64,000 nt of DNA from Anthonomus grandis grandis (lineage: Eukaryota; Arthropoda; Insecta; Coleoptera; Curculionidae), in assembly GCF_022605725.1 (NCBI RefSeq), contig NC_065552.1, positions 17,998,785-18,062,784 on the forward strand. Direction: 5' to 3'. Made by a program: the position numbers and the translations under genes. The first letter of the stretch is position 1, and each line of letters begins with the position of its first letter. The notes beneath the pieces were generated by a model, which made no database searches, was not told where the DNA came from, and saw only the letters and a list, made by a program, of their open reading frames with translations. This document shows, piece after piece, positions 22,682-35,600 of this stretch.

Positions 22682-25440
22682 AATCGGAACAATCGCCAAC
22701 GCTATTAGTTATTATATTTTCTTTACTCTGGTTGTGTTCAAACCGTAAAAAACATCATTTGGCTATCTCGTATATGCGAAATTGTAAACATAAATTATAT
22801 TCGAATAATAGATAACAGTAATAGTGTGAAATATGATTATTTTTTTTAAAAACAATACATCAGAAAAATTTTAAAAATAATTTACAGTATATCAAATAAA
22901 CATGAAAAATTAAATTGGAGTCAAATCGGACAATGCTATAATGATTAATTGTTCTATTTTCTTAACCCTGGTTATGTCCAAAACTTAAAAAGGATCATTT
23001 GGGTCATCTTGTATAACCTAAATATGAATAATAAAATAAATTTGAATAATAGATAACCGTAATTGGGTGAGATATGACTATTTTTTTTAAACACAATCCA
23101 TCAAAATATTTTTAAAAATCATTTAGGGTTAATCAAATTATATCTGAAAATTGAATTAAAATTAAATCGGAACAATCGCCAACGCTATTAGTTATTATAT
23201 ATTCTTTACTCTGGTTGTGTTCAAACCGTAAAAACATCATTTGGCTATCTCGTATATGCGAAATAGTAAACATAAATTATATTCGAATAATAGATAACAG
23301 TAATAGTGTGAAATATGATTATTTTTTTTAAAAACAATACATCAGAAAAATAATTTACAGTATATCAAATAAACATGAAAAATTAAATTGGAGTCAAATC
23401 GGACAATGCTATAATGATTAATTGTTTTATTTTCTTAACCCTGGTTATGTCCAAAACTTAAAATGGATCATTTGGGTCATCTTGTATAACCTAAATATTC
23501 ATTGTAAAATAAATTTGAATAATAGATAACCGTAATTGAGTGAGATATGACTATTTTTTTAAAACAATCCATAAAACTATTTTTAAAAATCATTTAGGTT
23601 TAATCAAATTATATTTAAAAATTGAATTAAAATTAAATCGGAACAATCGCCAACGCTATTAGTTATTATATTTTCTTAACTCTGGTTGTGTCCAAAACTT
23701 AAAAATGATCATTTGGGTGATCTTGTATAACCTAAATATGAATTTTAAAATAAATTTGAATAATAGATAACCGTAATTGGGTGAGATATGACTATTTTTT
23801 TTAAACACAATCCATCAAAATATTTTTAAAAATCATTTAGGGTTAATCAAATTATATCTAAAAATTAAATCGAAACAATCGTTAACGCTATTAGTTATTA
23901 CATTTTCTTAACTCTGGTTGTGTTCAAACCGTAAAAAACATCATTTGGCTATCTCGTATATGCGAAATAGTAAACATAAATTATATTCGAATAAGAGATA
24001 ACAGTAATAGTGTGAAATATGATTATTTTTTTTAAAAACAATACATCAGAAAAATTTTAAAAATAATTTACAGTATATTAAATGAACATCAAAAATTAAA
24101 TTGGAGTCAAATCGGCAATGCTATAATGATTAATTGTTCTATTTTCTTAACCCTGGTTATGTCCAAAACTTAAAAAGGATCATTTGGGTCATCTTGTATT
24201 ACCCAAATATTAATTTTGAAATAAATTTGAATAAAAGATAACCATAATAGAGTGAGATATGACTATTTTTTTTAAACACAATCCATCAAAATATTTTTAA
24301 AAATCATTTAGGGTTAATCAAATTATATCTAAAAATTAAATCGGAACAATCGCCAACGCTATTAGTTATTACATTTTCTTAACTCTGGTTGTGTTCAAAC
24401 CGTAAAAAACATCATTTGGCTACCTCGTATATGCGAAATAGTAAATTTAAATTATATTCGAATAATAGATAACAATAATAGTGTGAAATATGATTATTTT
24501 TTTTAAAAACAATACATCAGAAAAATTTTAAAAATAATTTACAGTATATCAAATAAATATGAAAAATTAAATTGGAGTCAAATCGGACAATGCTATAATG
24601 ATTAATTGTTTTATTTTCTTAACCCTGGTTATGTCCAAAACTTAAAATGGATCATTTGGGTCATCTTGTATAACCTAAATATTCATTGTAAAATAAATTT
24701 GAATAATAGATAACCGTAATTGAGTGAGATATGACTATTTTTTTAAAACAATCCATAAAACTATTTTTAAAAATCATTTAGGTTTAATCAAATTATATTT
24801 AAAAATTGAATTAAAATTAAATCGGAACAATCGCCAACGCTATTAGTTATTATATTTTCTTAACTCTGGTTGTGTCCAAAACTTAAAAAGGATCATTTGG
24901 GTGATCTTGTATAACCTAAATATGAATTTTAAAATAAATTTGAATAATAGATAACCGTAATTGGGTGAGATATGACTATTTTTTTTAAACACAATCCATC
25001 AAAATATTTTTAAAAATCATTTAGGGTTAATCAAATTATATCTAAAAATTGAATTAAAATTAAATCGGAACAAATCGCCAACGCTATTAGTTATTATATT
25101 TTCTTAACTCTGGTTGTGTTCAAACCGTAAAAAACATCATTTGGCTATCTCGTATATGCCAAAGAGTAAACATAAATTATATTCGAATAATAGATAACAG
25201 TAATAGTGTGAAATATGCTTATTTTTTTTAAAAACAATACATCAGAAAAATTTTAAAAATAATTTATAGTATATTAAATGAACATAAAAAATTAAATTGG
25301 AGTCAAATCGGACAATGCTATTATGATTAATTGTCCTACTTTCTTAACCCTGGTTATGTCCAAAACTTAAAAAGGATCATTTGGGTGATCTTGTATAACC
25401 TAAATATGAATTTGAATAATAGATAACCGTAATTGCGTGA

Positions 25441-26400
25441 GATATGACTATTTTTTTTAAACACAATCCATCAAAATATTTTTAAAAATCATTTAGGGTT
25501 AATCAAATTATATCTAAAAATTAAATCGAAACAATCGTTAACGCTATTAGTTATTACATTTTCTTAACTCTGGTTGTGTTTAAACCGTAAAAAACATCAT
25601 TTGGCTATCTCGTATATGCGAAATAGTAAACATAAATTATATTCGAATAATAGATAACAGTAATAGTGTGAAATATGATTATTTTTTTTAAAAACAATAC
25701 ATCAGAAAAATTTTAAAAATAATTTACAGTATATTAAATGAACATCAAAAATTAAATTGGGGTCAAATCGGACAATGCTATAATGATTAATTGTTCTATT
25801 TTCTTAACCCTGGTTATGTCCAAAACTTAAAAAGGATCATTTGGGTCATCTTGTATTACCCAAATATTAATTTTGAAATAAATTTAAATAAAAGATAACC
25901 ATAATAGAGTGAGATATGACTATTTTTTTTAAACACAATCCATCAAAATGTTTTTAAAAATCATTTAGGGTTAATCAAATTATATCTAAAAATTAAATCG
26001 GCACAATCGCCAACGCTATTATTTATTATATTTTCTTAATATTTTTCTTTATATTTTCTGGTTGTGTTTAAACCGTAAAAAACATCATTTGGCTATCTCG
26101 TATATGCGAAATAGTAAATGTAAATTTTATTCGAATAATAGATAACAGTAATAGTGTGAAATATGAATATTTTTTTTTTAAAAAATACATCAGAAAAATT
26201 TTAAAAATAATTTACAGTACATCAAATGAACATCAAAAATTAAATCGAAGTCAAATTGGACAATGCTATAATGATTAATTGTTCTATTTTCTTAACCCTG
26301 CTTATGTCCAAAACTTAAAAAGGATCATTTGGGTCATCTTGTATTACCCAAATATTAATTTTGAAATAAATTTGAATAAAAGATAACCATAATAGAGTGA
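25441..26400. repeat. 960-bp tandem unit, copy 1
   Basis: This two-dimer unit is followed directly by a second copy at exactly 960 bp. A rare 'TTAATATTTTTCTTTATATT' insertion just before 'TTCTGGTTGTG' is present in both (26,037 and 26,997). Only a few substitutions separate the copies (for example near 25,886 and 26,126), so the duplication is recent. Confidence 0.85.
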
Positions 26401-27360
26401 GATATGACTATTTTTTTTAAACACAATCCATCAAAATATTTTTAAAAATCATTTAGGGTTAATCAAATTATATCTAAAAATTAAATCGAAACAATCGTTA
26501 ACGCTATTAGTTATTACATTTTCTTAACTCTGGTTGTGTTTAAACCGTAAAAAACATCATTTGGCTATCTCGTATATGCGAAATAGTAAACATAAATTAT
26601 ATTCGAATAATAGATAACAGTAATAGTGTGAAATATGATTATTTTTTTTAAAAACAATACATCAGAAAAATTTTAAAAATAATTTACAGTATATTAAATG
26701 AACATCAAAAATTAAATTGGGGTCAAATCGGACAATGCTATAATGATTAATTGTTCTATTTTCTTAACCCTGGTTATGTCCAAAACTTAAAAAGGATCAT
26801 TTGGGTCATCTTGTATTACCCAAATATTAATTTTGAAATAAATTTGAATAAAAGATAACCATAATAGAGTGAGATATGACTATTTTTTTTAAACACAATC
26901 CATCAAAATGTTTTTAAAAATCATTTAGGGTTAATCAAATTATATCTAAAAATTAAATCGGCACAATCGCCAACGCTATTATTTATTATATTTTCTTAAT
27001 ATTTTTCTTTATATTTTCTGGTTGTGTTCAAACCGTAAAAAACATCATTTGGCTATCTCGTATATGCGAAATAGTAAATGTAAATTATATTCGAATAATA
27101 GATAACAGTAATAGTGTGAAATATGAATATTTTTTTTTTAAAAAATACATCAGAAAAATTTTAAAAATAATTTACAGTACATCAAATGAACATCAAAAAT
27201 TAAATCGAAGTCAAATTGGACAATGCTATAATGATTAATTGTTCTATTTTCTTAACCCTGCTTATGTCCAAAACTTAAAAAGGATCATTTGGGTCATCTT
27301 GTATTACCCAAATATTAATTTTGAAATAAATTTGAATAAAAGATAACCATAATAGAGTGA
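26401..27360. repeat. 960-bp tandem unit, copy 2
   Basis: It is nearly identical to 25,441-26,400 at an offset of 960. The next dimer (27,361 onward) departs from the pattern within about 80 bp ('TATTTAAAAATTG'), so only two full copies exist. Confidence 0.85.
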
Positions 27361-27839
27361 GATATGACTATTTTTTTTAAACACAATCCATCAAAATATT
27401 TTTAAAAATCATTTAGGGTTAATCAAATTATATTTAAAAATTGAATTAAAATTAAATCGGAACAATCGCCAACGCTATTAGTTATTATATTTTCTTAACT
27501 CTGGTTGTGTTCAAACCGTAAAAAACATCATTTGGCTATCTCGTATATGCGAAATAGTAAATGTAAATTATATTCGAATAATAGATAACAGTATTAGTGT
27601 GAAATATGATTATTTTCTTTTAAAAACAATACATCAGAAAAATTTTAAAAATAATTTACAGTACATCAAATGAACATCAAAAATTAAATCGAAGTCAAAT
27701 TGGACAATGCTATAATGATTAATTGTTCTATTTTCTTAACCCTGCTTATGTCCAAAACTTAAAAAGGATCATTTGGGTCATCTTGTATTACCCAAATATT
27801 AATTTTGAAATAAATTTGAATAAAAGATAACCGTAATAG

Positions 27840-28690
27840 AGTGAGATATGACTATTTTTTTTAAACACAATCCATCAAAATATTTTTAAAAATCATTTAG
27901 GGTTAATCAAATTATATCTAAAAATTAAATCGAAACAATCGTTAACGCTATTAGTTATTACATTTTCTTAACTCTGGTTGTGTTCAAACCGTAAAAAACA
28001 TCATTTGGCTATCTCGTATATGCGAAATAGTAAACATAAATTATATTCGAATAATAGATAACAGTAATAGTGTGAAATATGATTATTTTTTTTATAAACA
28101 ATACATCAGAAAAATTTTAAAAATAATTTACAGTATATTAAATGAACATCAAAAATTAAATTGGGGTTAATCAAATTATATCTAAAAATTGAATTAAAAT
28201 TAAATCGGAACAATCGCCAACGCTATTAGTTATTATATTTTCTTAACTCTGGTTGTGTTCAAACCGTAAAAAACATCATTTGGCTATCTCGTATTTGCGA
28301 AATAGTAAATGTAAATTGTATTCGAATAATAGATAACAGTAATAGTGTGAAATATGATTATTTTTTTTTAAAAACAATACATCAGAAAAATTTTAAAAAT
28401 AATTTACAGTACATCAAATGAAGATCAAAAATTGTTCTATTTTCTTAACCCTGGTTATGTCCAAAACTTAAAAAGGATCATTTGGGTCATCTTGTATAAC
28501 CTAAATATGAATTTTGAAATAAATTTGAATAATAGATAACCGTAATTGGGTGAGATATGACTATTTTTTTTAAACACAATCCAACAAAATATTTTTCAAA
28601 ATCATTTAGGGTTAATCAAATTATATCTAAAAATTGAATTAAAATTAAATCGGAACAATCGCCAACGCTATTAGTTATTATATTTTCTTA
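27840..28690. repeat. ~952-bp-offset duplicate, copy 1
   Basis: It is marked by fusion of a truncated B half to an A half ('AAATTGGGGTTAATC' at 28,158) and a second short fusion, 'GAAGATCAAAAATTGTTC' near 28,420. Both recur at an offset of 952 bp. Confidence 0.75.
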
Positions 28691-28791
28691 ACTCTGGTTG
28701 TGTCCAAAACTTAAAAATGATCATTTGGGTGATCTTGTATAACCTAAATATGAACTTTAAAATAAATTTGAATAATAGATAACCGTAATTG

Positions 28792-29640
28792 GGTGAGATA
28801 TGACTATTTTTTTTAAACACAATCCATCAAAATATTTTTAAAAATCATTTAGGGTTAATCAAATTATATCTAAAAATTAAATCGAAACAATCGTTAACGC
28901 TATTAGTTATTACATTTTCTTAACTCTGGTTGTGTTCAAACCGTAAAAAACATCATTTGGCTATCTCGTATCTGCGAAATAGTAAACATAAATTATATTC
29001 GAATAATAGATAACAGTAATAGTGTGAAATATGATTATTTTTTTTATAAACAATACATCAGAAAAATTTTAAAAATAATTTACAGTATATTAAATGAACA
29101 TCAAAAATTAAATTGGGGTTAATCAAATTATATCTAAAAATTGAATTAAAATTAAATCGGAACAATCGCCAACGCTATTAGTTATTATATTTTCTTAACT
29201 CTGGTTGTGTTCAAACCGTAAAAAACATCATTTGGCTATCTCGTATATGCGAAATAGTAAATGTAAATTATATTCGAATAATAGATAACAGTAATAGTGT
29301 GAAATATGATTATTTTTTTTTAAAAACAATACATCAGAAAAATTTTAAAAATAATTTACAGTACATCAAATGAAGATCAAAAATTGTTCTATTTTCTTAA
29401 CCCTAGTTATGTCCAAAACTTAAAAAGGATCATTTGGGTCATCTTGTATGACCTAAATATGAATTTTGAAATAAATTTGAATAATAGATAACCGTAATTG
29501 GGTGAGATATGACTATTTTTTTTAAACACAATCCAACAAAATATTTTTAAAAATCATTTAGGGTTAATCAAATTATATCTAAAAATTGAATTAAAATTAA
29601 ATCGGAACAATCGCCAACGCTATTAGTTATTATATTTTCT
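28792..29640. repeat. ~952-bp-offset duplicate, copy 2
   Basis: It carries the same two fusion junctions as copy 1 ('TTGGGGTTAATC' at 29,113 and 'GAAGATCAAAAATTGTTC' near 29,372). Because the two deletion junctions are shared, the copies descend from one rearranged ancestor. Confidence 0.75.
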
Positions 29641-32600
29641 TTACTCTGGTTGTGTTCAAACCGTAAAAAACATCATTTGGCTATCTCGTATATGCGAAAT
29701 AGTAAACATAAATTATATTCGAATAATAGATAACAGTAATAGTGTGAAATATGATTATTTTTTTTAAAAACAATACATCAGAAAAATTTTAAAAATAATT
29801 TACAGTATATCAAATAAACATGAAAAATTAAATTGGAGTCAAATCGGACAATGCTATAATGATTAATTGTTCTATTTTCTTAACCCTGGTTATGTCCAAA
29901 ACTTAAAAAGGATCATTTGGGTCATCTTGTATAACCTAAATATGAATTTTAAAATAAATTTGAATAATAGATAACCGTAATTGGGTGAGATATGACTATT
30001 TTTTTTAAATGATTAATCGTTTTATTTTCTTAACCCTGGTTATGTCCAAAACTTAAAATGGATCATTTGGGTCATCTTAAACTATTTTTAAAAATCATTT
30101 AGGTTTAATCAAATTATATTTAAAAATTGAATTAAAATTAAATCGGAACAATCGCCAACGCTATTAGTTATTATATTTTCTTAACTCTGGTTGTGTCCAA
30201 AACTTAAAAATGATCATTTGGGTGATCTTGTATAACCTAAATATGAATTTTAAAATAAATTTGAATAATAGATAACTGTAATTGGGTGAGATATGACTAT
30301 TTTTTTTAAACACAATCCATCAAAATATTTTTAAAAATCATTTAGGGTTAATCAAATTATATCTAAAAATTGAATAAAAATTAAATCGGAACAATCGCCA
30401 ACGCTATTAGTTATTATATTTTCTTTACTCTGGTTGTGTTCAAACCGTAAAAAACATCATTTGGCTATCTCGTATATGCGAAATAGTAAACATAAATTGT
30501 ATTCGAATAATAGATAACAGTAACAGTGTGAAATATGATTATTTTTTTTAAAAACAATACATCAGAAAAATTTTAAAAATAATTTACAGTATATCAAATA
30601 AACATGAAAAATTAAATTGGAGTCAAATCGGACAATGCTATAATGATTAATTGTTTTATTTTCTTAACCCTGGTTATGTCCAAAACTTAAAATGGATCAT
30701 TTGGGTCATCTTGTATAACCTAAATATTCATTGTAAAATAAATTTGAATAATAGATAACCGTAATTGAGTGAGATATGACTATTTTTTTAAAACAATCCA
30801 TAAAACTATTTTTAAAAATCATTTAGGTTTAATCAAATTATATTTAAAAATTGAATTAAAATTAAATCGGAACAATCGCCAACGCTATTAGTTATTATAT
30901 TTTCTTAACTCTGGTTGTGTCCAAAACTTAAAAATGATCATTTGGGTGATCTTGTATAACCTAAATATGAATTTTAAAATAAATTTGAATAATAGATAAC
31001 CGTAATTGGGTGAGATATGACTATTTTTTTTAAACACAATCCATCAAAATATTTTTAAAAATCATTTAGGGTTAATCAAATTATATCTAAAAATTAAATC
31101 GAAACAATCGTTAACGCTATTAGTTATTACATTTTCTTAACTCTGGTTGTGTTCAAACCGTAAAAAACATCATTTGGCTATCTCGTATATGCGAAATAGT
31201 AAACATAAATTATATTCGAATAATAGATAACAGTAATAGCGTGAAATATGATTATTTTTTTTAAAAACAATACATCAGAAAAATTTTAAAAATAATTTAC
31301 AGTATATTAAATGAACATCAAAAATTAAATTGGAGTCAAATCGGCAATGCTATAATGATTAATTGTTTTATTTTCTTAACCCTGGTTATGTCCAAAACTT
31401 AAAAAGGATCATTTGGGTCATCTTGTATTACCCAAATATTAATTTTGAAATAAATTTGAATAAAAGATAACCATAATAGAGTGAGATATGACTATTTTTT
31501 TTAAACACAATCCATCAAAATAGTTTTAAAAATCATTTAGGGTTAATCAAATTATATCTAAAAATTAAATCGGAACAATCGCCAACGCTATTAGTTATTA
31601 CATTTTCTTAACTCTGGTTGTGTTCAAACCGTAAAAAACATCATTTGGCTACCTCGTATATGCGAAATAGTAAATTTAAATTACATTCGAATAATAGATA
31701 ACAATAATAGTGTGAAATATGATTATTTTTTTTAAAAACAATACATCAGAAAAATTTTAAAAATAATTTACAGTATATTAAATGAACATCAAAAATTAAA
31801 TTGGAGTCAAATCGGACAGTGCTATAATGATTAATTGTTCTATTTTCTTAACCCTGGTTATGTCCAAAATTTAAAAAGGATCATTTGGGTCATCTTGTAT
31901 TACCCAAATATTAATTTTGAAATAAATTTGAATAAAAGATAACCATAGTAGAGTGAGATATGACTATTTTTTTAAACACAATCCATCAAAATATTTTTAA
32001 AAATCATTTAGGGTTAATCAAATTATATCTAAAAATTAAATCGAAACAATCGTTAACGCTATTAGTTATTACATTTTCTTAACTCTGGTTGTGTTCAAGC
32101 CGTAAAAAACATCATTTGGCTATCTCGTATATGCGAAATAGTAAACATAAATTATATTCGAATAATAGATAACAGTAATAGTGTGAAATATGATTATTTT
32201 TTTTAAAAACGATACATCAGAAAAATTTTAAAAATAATTTACAGTATATTAAAATGAACATCAAAAATTAAATTGGAGTCAAATCGGACAATGCTATAAT
32301 GATTAATTGTTCTATTTTCTTAACCCTGGTTATGTCCAAAACTTAAAAAGGATCATTTGGGTCATCTTGTATTACCCAAATATTAATTTTGAAATAAATT
32401 TGAATAAAAGATAACCATAATAGAGTGAGATATGACTATTTTTTTTAAACACAATCCATCAAAATATTTTTAAAAATCATTTAGGGTTAATCAAATTATA
32501 TCTAAAAATTAAATCGAAACAATCGTTAACGCTATTAGTTATTATATTTTCTTTACTCTGGTTGTGTTCAAACCGTAAAAAACATTATTTGGCTATCTCG

Positions 32601-35600
32601 TATATGCGAAATAGTAAACATAAATTATATTCGAATAATAGATAACAGTAATAGTGTGAAATATGATTATTTTTTTTAAAAACAATACATCAGAAAAATT
32701 TAAAAAATAATTTACAGTATAATAAATGAACATCAAAAATTAAATTGGAGTCAAATCGGACAATGCTATAATGATTAATTGTTCTATTTTCTTAACCCTG
32801 GTTATGTCCAAAACTTAAGAAGGATCATTTGGGTCATCTTGTATAACCTAAATATGAATTTTAAAATAAATTTGAATAATAGATAACCGTAATTGGGTGA
32901 GATATGACTATTTTTTTTAAACACAATCCATCAAAATATTTTTAAAAATCATTTAGGGTTAATCAAATTATATCTAAAAATTAAATCGAAACAATCGTTA
33001 ACGCTATTAGTTATTACATTTTCTTAACTCTGGTTGTGTTCAAACCGTAAAAAATATCATTTGGCTATCTCGTATATGCGAAATAGTAAACATAAATTAT
33101 ATTCGAATAATAGATAACAGTAATAGTGTGAAATATGATAATTTTTTTTAAAAACAATACATCAGAAAAATTTTAAAAATAATTTACAGTATATTAAATG
33201 AACATCAAAAATTAAATTGGGGTCAAATCGGACAATGCTATAATGATTAATTGTTCTATATTCTTATGTCCAAAACTTAAAAAGGATCATTTGGGTCATC
33301 TTGTATTACCCAAATATTAATTTTGAAATAAATTTGAATAAAAGGTAACCATAATAGAGTGAGATATGACTATTTTTTTTAAACACAATCCATCAAAATG
33401 TTTTTAAAAATCATTTAGGGTTAATCAAATTGTATCTAAAAATTAAATCGGCACAATCGCCAACGCTATTATTTATTATATTTTCTTAACTCTGGTTGTG
33501 TTCAAACCGTAAAAAACATCATTTGGCTATCTCGTATATGCGAAATAGTAAATGTAAACTATATTCGAATAATAGATAACAGTAATAGTGTGAAATATGA
33601 TTTTTTTTTTTTTAAAACAATACATCAGAAAAATTTTAAAAATAATTTACAGTACATCAAATGAACATCAAAAATTAAATCGAAGTCAAATTGGACAATG
33701 CTATAATGATTAATTGTTCTATTTTCTTAACCCTGCTTATGTCCAAAACTTAAAAAGGATCATTTGGGTCATCTTGTATTACCCAAATATTAATTTTGAA
33801 ATAAATTTGAATAAAAGATAACCATAATAGAGTGAGTTATGACTATTTTTTTTAAACACAATCCATCAAAATATTTTTAAAAATCATTTAGGGTTAATCT
33901 AATTATATCTAAAAATTAAATCGGAACAATCGCCAACGCTATTATTTATTATATTTTCTTTACTCTGGTTGTGTTCAAACCGTAAAAAACATCATTTGGC
34001 TATCTCGTATATGCGAAATAGTAAACATAAATTATATTCGAATAATAGATAACAGTAATAGTGTGAAATATGATTATTTTTTTTAAAAACAATACATCAG
34101 AAAAATTTTAAAAATAATTTACAGTATATCAAATAAACATGAAAAATTAAATTGGAGTCAAATCGGACAATGCTATAATGATTAATTGTTTTATTTTCTT
34201 AACCCTGGTTATGTCCAAAACTTAAAATGGATCATTTGGGTCATCTTGTATAACCTAAATATTCATTGTAAAATAAATTTGAATAATAGATAACCGTAAT
34301 TAAGTGAGAAATGACTATTTTTTTAAAACAACCCATAAAACTATTTTTAAAAATCATTTAGGTTTAATCAAATTATATTTAAAAATTGAATTAAAATTAA
34401 ATCGGAACAATCGCCAACGCTATTAGTTATTATATTTTCTTAACTCTGGTTGTGTTCAAACCGTAAAAAACATCATTTGGCTATCTCGTATATGCGAAAT
34501 AGTAAATGTAAATTATATTCGAATAATAGATAACAGTAATAGTGTGAAATATGATTATTTTTTTTTAAAAACAATACATCAGAAAAATTTTAAAAATAAT
34601 TTACAGTACATCAAATGAACATCAAAAATTAAATCGAAGTCAAATTGGACAATGCTATAAAGATTAATTGTTCTATTTTCTTAACCCTGCTTATGTCCAA
34701 AACTTAAAAAGGATCATTTGGGTCATCTTGTATTACCCAAATATTAATTTTGAAATAAATTTGAATAAAAGATAACCATAATAGAGTGAGATATGACTAT
34801 TTTTTTTAAACACAATCCATCAAAATATTTTTAAAAATCATTTAGGGTTAATCAAATTATATCTAAAAATTAAATCGGAACAATCGCCAACGCTATTAGT
34901 TATTATATTTTCTTTACTCTGGTTGTGTTCAAATCGTAAAAAACATCATTTGGCTATCTCGTATATGCGAAATAGTAAATGTAAATTATATTCGAATAAT
35001 AGAAAACAGTAATAGTGTGAAATATGATTATTTTTTTTAAAAACAATACATCAGAAAAATTTTAAAAATAATTTACAGTATATTAAATGAACATCAAAAA
35101 TTAAATTGGAGTCAAATCGGACAATGCTATAATGATTAATTGTTCTATTTTCCTAACCCTGGTTATGTCCAAAACTTAAAAAGGATCATTTGGGTCATCT
35201 TGTAGAACCTAAATATGAATTTTAAAATAAATTTGAATAATAGATAACCGTAATTGGGTGAGATATGACTATTTTTTTTAAACACAATCCATCAAAATAT
35301 TTTTAAAAATCATTTAGGGTTAATCAAATTATATCTAAAAATTGAATTAAAATTAAATCGGAACAATCGCCAACGCTATTAGTTATTATATTTTCTTAAC
35401 TCTGGTTGTGTTCAAACCGTAAAAAACATCATTTAGCTATCTCGTATATGCGAAATAGTAAATGTAAATTATATTCGAATAATAGATAACAGTAATAGTG
35501 TGAAATATGATTTTTTTTTAAAAACAATACATCAGAAAAATTTAAAAAATAATTTACAGTATATCAAATAAACATGAAAAATTAAATTGGAGTCAAATCG

